A stretch of 64,000 bases of DNA, from assembly GCA_002010065.2 (NCBI GenBank), contig MTMD02000014.1, forward strand, positions 124,001 through 188,000, read 5' to 3'. The stretch's first letter is position 1, and each line of letters opens with the position of its first letter. A program made the position numbers and the translations under genes. Positions 57,227 through 64,000 of the stretch are shown here, piece by piece. The DNA is from Candidatus Pyrohabitans jungbluthii (lineage in GTDB: Archaea; Hydrothermarchaeota; Hydrothermarchaeia; Hydrothermarchaeales; BMS3B). The notes beneath the pieces were generated by a model. That model worked only from the letters and a program-made list of their open reading frames with translations. It had not been told where the DNA came from and did no database searches.

Positions 57227-58026
57227 TTTTGGATACCGTGATTTACGGGGAAATAACCCTCTTCAATCTCCTTCAGGTTCTGTTTATCCTTATCATTGCA
57301 GCGATTTTGGCAAAGGTTGTGGTTTTAAACATCAGGAGGTCTCTCAAGGATAAGCTGAGGAAGGACCATCTGGAAATCCTTGTCAAGGCTGTTTACTACA
57401 CCATCATCGGCGTTGCGGTGATTTCAGTCCTCCCCATCCTGGGTGTAAATCCTTCAGGCTTTCTTGTGGCGGGGGGGATAGCGGGGCTTGTTATAGGCTT
57501 TGCCAGCCAGAAGATAGTTGCCAACCTGATCTCAGGGGTTTTTCTTGTTGTGGAGAGACCTGTGAAGATAGGGGACCAGATAAACATAGGCGACGTCTCG
57601 GGCATTGTGGTTGACATACACATCATCTCAACCATAATAAGAACCTTCGACGGGCTCTACGTGCGGGTGCCAAACGAGAAGGTGTTCACATCCAGCATAA
57701 CCAACTTCGTTGGAAACGTGGCGAGGAGGTTTGAGTACGAGGTGGGGATAAGCTATAGCGACGACGTTGATAAAGCCAGTGAGGTAATTATAAAAGTCAT
57801 TGAAGAGCACCCCTTTGCCCTTAAAAACCCCGCACCCCAGGTTTTTGTGGACAGGCTTGGAGAGAGCGCGGTTGTGCTGAGGGTGAGGATATGGGCACCC
57901 TCCACAGAGTGGTTTGGTGTGAGAATGGAGCTTCTGTGGAAAATTAAGAAGGCTCTTGAGGAGGAGGGCATAAAGGTACCCTTCCCGCAGCGCGTGGTGT
58001 GGCTTAGGGATGAGCCCTCCCGATAA
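57223..58026 (+). CDS. mscS: MscS-type mechanosensitive channel
   Basis: Small-conductance mechanosensitive channel, 267 aa, which releases solutes on sudden osmotic drop. Three N-terminal spans lead into the pore helix region GGIAGLVIGFASQKIVANLI, then the beta domain (VERPVKIGDQINIGDVSGIV) and VRVPNEKVFTSSITNF. The C-terminal alpha/beta vestibule ends at ~265. GTG start, overlapping the DUF432 gene. Together they form an osmotic-safety operon. Confidence 0.95.
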   Translation: MILDTVIYGEITLFNLLQVLFILIIAAILAKVVVLNIRRSLKDKLRKDHLEILVKAVYYTIIGVAVISVLPILGVNPSGFLVAGGIAGLVIGFASQKIVANLISGVFLVVERPVKIGDQINIGDVSGIVVDIHIISTIIRTFDGLYVRVPNEKVFTSSITNFVGNVARRFEYEVGISYSDDVDKASEVIIKVIEEHPFALKNPAPQVFVDRLGESAVVLRVRIWAPSTEWFGVRMELLWKIKKALEEEGIKVPFPQRVVWLRDEPSR

Positions 58027-58101
58027 CGCAAAGTCTACTTTATGCAATGGCAGGTGTTTTTATATTCTTTAAAATCCATGTATTAACAGGGAGGTGGATA
58101 A

Positions 58102-58575
58102 ATGGTGGTTCAGATGAAAGTTAAAGGGGGAATTGTGCCGGGGGAGACAGCTTTAAAGTACGTGCAGAATCTGATTGATCCTACCAGGCAGGTAAGAAGC
58201 GGGTGGATTGAACTCACCCTTAAGGATGTATATATCCTCGAGGGATCGGGGAGTGTGGATTTTAGCGGCAAGGAGTCAAGCGCGGGTAAGCTCAAAAAAC
58301 ACCCTAAGCTGAAGAGAGAGGGCGATGCTTACGGCTGGTGGGCATTGGGGGGCGGAAGCTATGTCATAGAGTTCAATGAAAAGATTTCCCTGCCCGAAAA
58401 CTCCTACGCCCTGCTTTCTCCCAGACCACACCTGGTAATCAATGAGGCATTTCACCCCACTATGGTATTGCATCCAGGTGAAAATCTCTGTCACGTTACT
58501 CTTTCAGTGGGCTCGCCCGGAATTAACCTCAAGGAAAATGCCAGGATTTCCAGGCTTTCAATCTTTGAATTTTGA
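58102..58575 (+). CDS. dUTPase / dCTP-deaminase-fold protein
   Basis: 157 aa. The strand pattern YVIEFNEKISLPENSYALLS, PRPHLVINEAF and LHPGENLCHVTLSVG matches the trimeric dUTPase/dCTP deaminase fold. The usual SSL serine motif and the catalytic Glu/Tyr motifs are not recognisable, so it may be a degenerate or different nucleotide-binding relative. GGGAGG lies ~8 nt before the ATG at 58102. No neighbouring nucleotide enzyme. Confidence 0.6.
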   Translation: MVVQMKVKGGIVPGETALKYVQNLIDPTRQVRSGWIELTLKDVYILEGSGSVDFSGKESSAGKLKKHPKLKREGDAYGWWALGGGSYVIEFNEKISLPENSYALLSPRPHLVINEAFHPTMVLHPGENLCHVTLSVGSPGINLKENARISRLSIFEF

Positions 58576-58642
58576 CTTTTCCTCCCCAATTTTATTTTTA
58601 TATAAACATGGCTGCCATCGCCAGCCGTCCTTAAAAGCCACC

Positions 58643-59059
58643 CTAACCAGTAATCCTGCGCCTGTACTCCCTGAATATGTCAGTACTCCCTATTACCCCC
58701 ACAACCCTGCCATCCTTCTTCACCGGCAGGTTGCAAATCTGGTTCTCGCCCATTAGCCTGGCTGCCTCTCTCACAGTGTCGTCGGCATCTATGAAAATCA
58801 CAGGCTTCTCCATGATGTCGCCCACTCTGACCTTGAGCGGGTCCAAGCCCTTGCCTATCACCTTCTCCATTATGTCAAATCGCGTCACCAGCCCGAGCTC
58901 CTTGTAGGGGTTCATCCTCGCTACGATAATGCAACGGAAATTGTGCTCAAGCATGCGGCTCATCGCGTCTATGACTCGCAATTCGGGCTCCACCATGAGC
59001 ACATACTTTGTCATCAGCTCAGAAACCCGCATGTCCGGAATAGCCTTGTAGTCTGCCAT
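58643..59059 (-). CDS. Two-CBS-domain protein
   Basis: 138 aa made of two CBS domains (~10-68 and ~78-136). VSELMTKYVLMVEPELRVID and ICNLPVKKDGRVVGVIGSTD are typical; the RPMxV-like ligand loops suggest adenosine nucleotide sensing. It is a stand-alone regulator of unknown partner. It shares no operon with its neighbours: 58576-58642 separates it from the convergent dUTPase-like gene, and 159 bp from asd. Confidence 0.9.
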   Translation of the reverse strand: MADYKAIPDMRVSELMTKYVLMVEPELRVIDAMSRMLEHNFRCIIVARMNPYKELGLVTRFDIMEKVIGKGLDPLKVRVGDIMEKPVIFIDADDTVREAARLMGENQICNLPVKKDGRVVGVIGSTDIFREYRRRITG

Positions 59060-59218
59060 GCGCCTCCCTTCTGTTGCTTTATTATTTATATCTGCGCGTG
59101 GTAGAAAAAGTTTTCTTTTTGGATGCCTGTAAAAACCATTTAAAGGTGCCGACGTTACGCTTTGGCATGCCTTAAACCATTTATATTAGTAATGTTGATT
59201 TAGAGCAAGGTGGTTGTC

Positions 59219-60268
59219 ATGGACAAGTACAGCGTCGCAGTATTGGGAGCCACTGGAATGGTGGGGCAGCGCTTCATTCAGCTTTTAGCTGAGCACCCCT
59301 ACTTTGAACTCACCAGCGTTGCAGCCTCTGAGCGGAGCGCAGGTAAGCGCTACGCCGAAGCAGCGAAGTGGTACCTCGAGGGCGATATTCCAGAGGCTGT
59401 GAGAGACCTCACTGTAGTGCCGGTATCTCCTGAGAAGGTAAAGGCTGACATAGTTTTCTCTGCCCTGCCCAGTGGCGTCGCAAAGGAGGTGGAGCCCGAG
59501 TTTGCCAAGGCTGGATTTATAGTGGCGAGCAACGCCTCAGCCTACCGCATGGCTGAGGATGTGCCTCTGCTTATCCCTGAGGTCAACCCGGAGCATCTCG
59601 ACATGATAGAGGTGCAGCAGGAGCGCAGAGGCTGGGACGGGGCGATAATCACCAACCCCAACTGCTCCACGATAATGGCAACCCTTACTTTCAAGCCCAT
59701 CTACGACGCCTTTGGCATTGAAGAGGTCGTCGTAACCACGATGCAGGCTCTCTCCGGCGCTGGCTATAACGGTGTGCCAAGCATGGCGATAGTTGACAAC
59801 CTCATCCCCTACATAGCAAAAGAGGAGGAGAAGGTGGAGACCGAGGCGCTCAAGATTCTGGGCAACTTCAACGGCGCGGAGATAGAGCAGGCGGATTTCA
59901 AAATTTCTGCCTCCTGCAACCGCGTGGCTGTGCTCGACGGCCACACTGAGTCGATTTTCCTGCGCACGTCCAAAGAGGCAACCCCTGAGGAGATTAAGCA
60001 GGCGATGCGAAACTTCAGGGGTAAGCCTCAGGAGCTTGGCCTACCCACTGCACCACCCGAGCCTCTGATTGTGCGGGAGGAGCAGGACCGCCCGCAGCCC
60101 CGCTTAGACAGAAATGCTGGCAATGGCATGGCAGTAACCGTGGGCAGGGTTAGAGAGGACAAGATTCTCGGTGTGAAGTACATGGCTATGGGGCACAATA
60201 CAATACGCGGCGCCGCGGGAGCGAGTGTGCTCAACGCCGAGCTTCTTGTAAAGACAAGGAAGCTGTGA
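59219..60268 (+). CDS. asd: Aspartate-semialdehyde dehydrogenase
   Basis: Makes L-aspartate semialdehyde from aspartyl phosphate, feeding Thr, Met, Lys and, in many archaea, aromatic synthesis. The ~349-aa protein opens with [20 protein letters not shown] (NADP-binding) and has the active-site Cys in [12 protein letters not shown] and His in the late motif [11 protein letters not shown] at 59219 with AAGGTGG upstream is preferred to GTG 59210. It is followed after 6 bp by moxR. Confidence 0.96.
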   Translation: MDKYSVAVLGATGMVGQRFIQLLAEHPYFELTSVAASERSAGKRYAEAAKWYLEGDIPEAVRDLTVVPVSPEKVKADIVFSALPSGVAKEVEPEFAKAGFIVASNASAYRMAEDVPLLIPEVNPEHLDMIEVQQERRGWDGAIITNPNCSTIMATLTFKPIYDAFGIEEVVVTTMQALSGAGYNGVPSMAIVDNLIPYIAKEEEKVETEALKILGNFNGAEIEQADFKISASCNRVAVLDGHTESIFLRTSKEATPEEIKQAMRNFRGKPQELGLPTAPPEPLIVREEQDRPQPRLDRNAGNGMAVTVGRVREDKILGVKYMAMGHNTIRGAAGASVLNAELLVKTRKL

Positions 60269-60274
60269 AGGGAG

Positions 60275-61258
60275 ATGACAACAGCTGAACTCAATGAGGA
60301 GGCAAAGGCGAAGGCAAAGCTTCTTGGCTATGTGCTCAGAGAGGTGCACAAAGTAATCGTTGGGCAGGAGCGCGTGCTCAGGCGCCTCCTGCTGAGCCTT
60401 CTCAGCGATGGCCATGTGCTGCTCGAAGGTCTACCCGGCCTGGCCAAGACGCTTATGATTCGCACCCTGGCGAAGACGCTGCGCTGCGACTTCGCACGCG
60501 TGCAGTTCACCCCAGACCTGCTGCCGGCTGATTTAATAGGCACAAAGATATACAACCAGGCGACGGCGGAGTTTGAAACAAAGCTTGGCCCTATTTTCAC
60601 AAACATCCTGCTCGCTGACGAGATAAACCGCGCGCCTCCCAAGGTGCAGAGCGCTTTGCTTGAGGCGATGCAGGAGAGGAGTGTGACAATAGGTGGGGAA
60701 AGCTACTCGCTGCCTAAACCTTTCCTTGTGCTAGCCACGCAGAATCCAATAGAGCAGGAGGGAACCTACCCCCTGCCGGAAGCGCAGGTGGACCGCTTCA
60801 TGTTCAAGGTGCACGTGGGCTACCCCAGCGAGGAGGAGGAGCTGGAGATAATTGACAGGCACACCTCTGGTGGGGATATAGAGGTGGAGGCCATACTCTC
60901 GCCTGAGGATATACTCCAGCTTCAGAGCTATGTTCGCAAAGTCTACATCGCCGAGGAGATAAAGGAGTACATAGTGAGGATAGCCTTCGCCACGCGCAAC
61001 CCCTCGCGTTTTGGCTTAGATGAGCTATCGCCGTACATCCAGTACGGTGCATCTCCCCGGGCTTCGATATTCCTCGCCCTGGCAGCGAAAGCCAATGCTC
61101 TGCTCGAAGGCAGGAGCTACGTCATACCCGACGACATCAAAGCAATCGCGGAGGACGTGCTGAACCATAGACTTATCCTTACCTATGAGGCTGAAGCGGA
61201 AGAGGTTTCGCCGGGTGAGATTATAGAAAAAATCCTGAGCGCCGTAGAGGTACCCTGA
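60275..61258 (+). CDS. moxR: MoxR-family AAA ATPase
   Basis: 327-aa chaperone-like AAA+ ATPase. Walker A is EGLPGLAKT, Walker [21 protein letters not shown], sensor 1 [20 protein letters not shown] and sensor 2 region [16 protein letters not shown]. MoxR ATPases insert metal or assemble complexes together with VWA proteins. It is the first gene of a MoxR-DUF58-VWA operon and may be co-transcribed with asd. A BatD-like gene at 9295-10230 is its likely distant partner. Confidence 0.94.
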   Translation: MTTAELNEEAKAKAKLLGYVLREVHKVIVGQERVLRRLLLSLLSDGHVLLEGLPGLAKTLMIRTLAKTLRCDFARVQFTPDLLPADLIGTKIYNQATAEFETKLGPIFTNILLADEINRAPPKVQSALLEAMQERSVTIGGESYSLPKPFLVLATQNPIEQEGTYPLPEAQVDRFMFKVHVGYPSEEEELEIIDRHTSGGDIEVEAILSPEDILQLQSYVRKVYIAEEIKEYIVRIAFATRNPSRFGLDELSPYIQYGASPRASIFLALAAKANALLEGRSYVIPDDIKAIAEDVLNHRLILTYEAEAEEVSPGEIIEKILSAVEVP

Positions 61259-61259
61259 A

Positions 61260-62147
61260 GTGGAGCCGCGGGAAATTCTGAGAAGGGTAAGGGAGATAGA
61301 AATTAAGACGCGCAGGATAGTGGACACCTTCTTGGCGAGCAGGTATCGCAGCACCTTTCGCGGGCGAGGCATAGAATTCGCGGAGGTGAGAGAGTACCAG
61401 TACGGCGACGACGTGCGCTACATCGACTGGCGGGTCACAGCGAGGTTCGGGAAGCCGTACGTCAAGCAGTTCGTTGAGGAGCGCGATCTGCTTGTGGTGG
61501 TTGTCTTCGACGTCTCGGCCTCCTGCGAGTTTGGCACCAGCGCTGCTACTATGCGCGAGCGAGGCATTGAGGTGGCAGCGACGCTTGCATACTCCGCATT
61601 CAAGCACGGCGATAGATTTGCGCTTCTGCTCGTCTCCGACAGGGTGGAGAGCTACCTGCCGCCGCGAAAGGGGAGAGGGCAGGTGTACCGCGTCGTGAGG
61701 GAGCTTATCTATGCTAATCCTCGCAGTCGAGCTACGAGGATTAGCGCTGGCTTGGAGTTCCTGCACCGTGTGCTGAAGGAGCGCGCCATAATCTTTGTAA
61801 TTTCGGACTTTTTCGACCCCTCGCTTGAAGAAGCCGCTAAGCATATGCGCCGCCTCTCTGCGAAGGGCTGTGACGTGGTTGCAGTTAAGCTTAGCGACGA
61901 GCGCAACTACATCCTGCCTGACGTTGGCCTGGTGGAGGTGCTCGACCCCGAGAGCGGCGAGCGCCTGGTGGTCAACACCTCTCGCAAAGAGATTCGGAAA
62001 GCGTACTTCCGTGAAGCTCTTGATGAGAGGCTCCGCCTGGAGGAGATGCTTCACAGCGCCGGGGTGGAGCTCGTTGAGATAGACTCTTCGCAGGATGTGC
62101 TAAAGCCCCTGCTCCGCTTCTTTGTGAAGCGCATAAGGAGGCGCTAG
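61260..62147 (+). CDS. DUF58 domain protein
   Basis: 295 aa. The RSTFRGRGIEFAEVREYQYG and YIDWRVTARFGKPYVKQF motifs are diagnostic of DUF58, a von Willebrand-A-like family always found with MoxR. VVFDVSASCEFG is a degenerate MIDAS-like segment. Starts with GTG 1 bp after moxR; the VWA gene starts 1 bp after its stop. Function in the complex is unknown. Confidence 0.93.
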   Translation: MEPREILRRVREIEIKTRRIVDTFLASRYRSTFRGRGIEFAEVREYQYGDDVRYIDWRVTARFGKPYVKQFVEERDLLVVVVFDVSASCEFGTSAATMRERGIEVAATLAYSAFKHGDRFALLLVSDRVESYLPPRKGRGQVYRVVRELIYANPRSRATRISAGLEFLHRVLKERAIIFVISDFFDPSLEEAAKHMRRLSAKGCDVVAVKLSDERNYILPDVGLVEVLDPESGERLVVNTSRKEIRKAYFREALDERLRLEEMLHSAGVELVEIDSSQDVLKPLLRFFVKRIRRR

Positions 62148-62148
62148 A

Positions 62149-63081
62149 ATGGAGTTCGCAGCTCAGGAGAGGCTTTTTCTGCTCGTGCTCATCCCCGCGT
62201 ATGCTGCCTTTTACTACTTCTCGCTTAAGCGCAGGCGCAGGGTGGCGCTAAAATTTGCGAACTTTGAAACGCTGCGCAGGATAACCGCGCATGGCAAGCC
62301 AGTGTACGAGAACTACATACCTTTTGCCCTTCGACTTATTGCGCTTACGCTTTTAATCTTGGCGCTGGCAAAGCCTCAGAGTGTTATAAAGGTGGAGACC
62401 ACCAGCAGCGATATTGTGCTTGCGATAGATGTCTCCGGGAGCATGAAGGCAACCGACTTCTCGCCTAATCGTCTCGAGGCTGCGAAGAGCGCTGCTCTTG
62501 TGTTTGCGTCTGAGCTGAAGAAAGGCGACCGCCTGGGCGTTGTGACTTTCTCGGGGGTTAGCTATGTCGTCGCGCCGCTGAGCGATGACCTTGGTGAGGT
62601 AAAGCAGCGCATTGCCAGTATAACCTTCGGGCGCGAAGACGGCACCGCTATTGGCGACGGGCTGATCGCCGCGGCGAGTATGCTCGCGGGCAGCGAGGGC
62701 AGGAAGCGCGTTGTGGTGCTGCTCAGCGACGGCGAAAACAACCGCGGGGTTGCGCCTCGAGATGCCGCTATTTATGCCCAGCGCATGGGAATTAAGGTTT
62801 ATACCGTGGGTATAGGTTCACCTGCTGGAGTTATACCAGGCACTCTCCAGCCTGTCGGTCTTGACGAGGAAACCCTAAAAGGAATAGCCCAGCTCACCGG
62901 CGGAGAGTACCATTTCGCCTCAAGCAGCGAGGCACTCCGCGACGTTTACCGCGAGATCGCTAGGAGCATAACCTTCGAGGAGCGTCGCAGCGACATCTCG
63001 GGCTATTTCCTGGCAGCGGCGCTTTTACTCTTCATTATTGAGTTTGGTTTAGCGGCGACGAAGTATCGAACTTTGCCGTAG
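62149..63081 (+). CDS. VWA-domain membrane protein, BatA-like
   Basis: 310 aa. Two N-terminal spans (~8-24 and ~60-80), a von Willebrand A domain with the MIDAS residues in LAIDVSGSMKATDF, a Thr in DGTAIGDGLIAA and Asp in LLSDGENN, and a C-terminal span (~280-305). This is the BatA topology: the domain lies outside the cytoplasm or in the membrane vicinity. Third gene of the MoxR operon. cbiG follows 8 bp later. Confidence 0.92.
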   Translation: MEFAAQERLFLLVLIPAYAAFYYFSLKRRRRVALKFANFETLRRITAHGKPVYENYIPFALRLIALTLLILALAKPQSVIKVETTSSDIVLAIDVSGSMKATDFSPNRLEAAKSAALVFASELKKGDRLGVVTFSGVSYVVAPLSDDLGEVKQRIASITFGREDGTAIGDGLIAAASMLAGSEGRKRVVVLLSDGENNRGVAPRDAAIYAQRMGIKVYTVGIGSPAGVIPGTLQPVGLDEETLKGIAQLTGGEYHFASSSEALRDVYREIARSITFEERRSDISGYFLAAALLLFIIEFGLAATKYRTLP

Positions 63082-63089
63082 GTGTGCCC

Positions 63090-64000
63090 ATGAGGATCGC
63101 TGTGGTCTATCTCACAAAGAATGGAGCAAGGCTTGCGGAGCGCCTCGTAAAAGCACTGCCGGAGCACGAAGTCGAAGCCTTCGGGAAGAACGCCAGTTTT
63201 GGTACAGAGCTTTCCAAGCCGCTTTCACAGTTCTTCGCCGAAGCTTTGCGCAGCTTCGATGCAATTGTTTGTATAATGGCTCTGGGGATAGTGGTGCGCA
63301 CCTTAGCAAAGCATCTCACCCACAAGCGCACAGACCCGGCGATAGTTTGCATCGACGAGCTTGGCAGGCACGTGATTAGTGTTGCCTCGGGGCACAGGGG
63401 CGCGAACAGCTTAGCCAAGCTCATCGCCTCCCGTATAGGAGCCACGCCTGTGATAACCACCTCCACCGACGTTCAGGGCTTAGCGAGCGTTGAGGAGATA
63501 GCGGAGCGGTTTAATCTTGCGATAGACGAAGGCGACCTGAAGGCGGTTAACGCGGCGATAGCCAATCATCGTCGCGTCGCTATTTTCACCGACCTGGCGA
63601 TAGAGGTAGAGCCGTTTGAGAGTCATCCCATTGTGGAGCTTTCTCGCGAAGAATGCGACGCGTGCGTGGTTATTACCAATAAGCTCGTTCAGCTCCCGGC
63701 TAAGCCTTGTGTGCTTCTAAGACCAAAGAATATCATCCTGGGCATAGGGGCAAGGAAGGGCATTAAAAAGGAGAAGGTGCTCTCTGCAATATCTCGTGCC
63801 CTGCGCGAGGCTGAGCTGAGCATGGCCAGCATTAAGGCTCTTGCGACGATACCCCAGAAGGCAGAGGAGCCGGGAATAGCTCGCGCCGCAGCCTCGCTGG
63901 GCTTGCCCATTGTCTCTGTGCCCATTGATGAAGTTAAGCGGGTGGAGGAGCGCTTTCAGGGCAGTGAGTTTGTTAGGCGCAGCGTAGGCATAGCTGCTGT
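63090..64000 (+). CDS. cbiG: Cobalt-precorrin-5A hydrolase (partial)
   Basis: CbiG opens the delta-lactone of cobalt-precorrin-5A. The gene runs off the window end, with 303 codons visible. MRIAVVYLTKNGARLAERLV begins the N-terminal domain, CIMALGIVVRTLAKHL and VASGHRGANSLAKLIASRIG are the family blocks, and LGIGARKGIKKEKV marks the C-terminal domain. ATG 63090, 8 bp after the VWA gene. It is separate from the cbiH-cbiJ and cbiTED clusters. Confidence 0.94.
   Translation, partial: MRIAVVYLTKNGARLAERLVKALPEHEVEAFGKNASFGTELSKPLSQFFAEALRSFDAIVCIMALGIVVRTLAKHLTHKRTDPAIVCIDELGRHVISVASGHRGANSLAKLIASRIGATPVITTSTDVQGLASVEEIAERFNLAIDEGDLKAVNAAIANHRRVAIFTDLAIEVEPFESHPIVELSREECDACVVITNKLVQLPAKPCVLLRPKNIILGIGARKGIKKEKVLSAISRALREAELSMASIKALATIPQKAEEPGIARAAASLGLPIVSVPIDEVKRVEERFQGSEFVRRSVGIAA

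Noticed and set aside
61221-62054. 277-codon minus-strand frame
   Set aside because: Shadow of the DUF58 gene in G+C-rich DNA.

Overview
This window is a piece of an archaeal chromosome, almost certainly euryarchaeal in the broad sense. The evidence is a 16S gene opening with the archaeal ATTCCGGTTGATCC start, a 16S - tRNA-Ala(TGC) - 23S operon without a linked 5S, bulge-helix-bulge processing stems around both rRNAs, and archaeal protein families: S17e, archaeal AdoMet synthetase, RfcL, Cgi121, Dph6, an ArcS/TGT-like protein, UPF0146 and a KaiC-type pair. A bacterial-type GyrB, anaerobic cobalamin genes (cbi) and many Fe-S/radical SAM proteins fit an anaerobe. The host DNA looks G+C-rich (my estimate is mid-50s percent). 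I cannot name the genus.

Layout. 1-12.6 kb: S17e (cut off), SppA, a methyltransferase, a PfpI-like protein, a KaiC-like ATPase with its partner, AdoMet synthetase, a diadenylate cyclase, a PLP enzyme, cbiH-cbiJ, a BatD-like protein and a PUA/PAPS-reductase/ferredoxin fusion. 12.5-17.7 kb: an iron module (FTR1 permease, DUF2325 protein, DtxR-family regulator, divergent B12-type radical SAM protein) with repeated TTAGG-N4-CCTAA operators. 17.9-20.5 kb: a UspA / PiT phosphate transporter / PhoU-like operon. 20.5-24 kb: AMMECR1, DsrE-like, RimI, UPF0146, a zinc-ribbon protein and a radical SAM enzyme.

24.0-26.25 kb is the most interesting stretch. An A+T-rich two-gene cassette (OLD/AAA15-type ATPase plus a separate TOPRIM-like protein) sits between the radical SAM gene and cbiT. 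It is bounded by a 12-bp perfect direct repeat and, just inside that, an 11-bp perfect inverted repeat. The right-hand direct repeat is the 3' end of cbiT. I read it as a mobile, probable defence cassette with no transposase.

26.2-43 kb: cbiT-cbiE-cbiD, acylphosphatase, Dph6, CBS protein, RfcL operon, gyrB, a nucleotidyltransferase/partner pair running antisense into gyrB, an AbrB-type protein, DUF401 transporter, purB, an operon of membrane-anchored coiled-coil proteins, an XRE-CBS regulator with a 51-aa membrane protein, Cgi121, and an AAA ATPase with a doubtful start codon. 43.4-49.4 kb: a sensing/secretion-like cluster (transglutaminase-like protein, PAS histidine kinase, response regulator with a wHTH, mini-wHTH, two paralogous membrane proteins, one fused to a spermidine-synthase-like domain). 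49.4-56.4 kb: ArcS/TGT-like protein, a PK-C-like protein and the rRNA operon. 56.4-64 kb: DUF432-MscS, a dUTPase-like protein, a CBS protein, Asd, a MoxR-DUF58-VWA operon and the first part of cbiG.

Cobalamin genes lie in three separate places (cbiHJ, cbiTED, cbiG). The BatD-like protein near 9.3 kb is the natural missing partner of the MoxR-DUF58-VWA operon at 60-63 kb.
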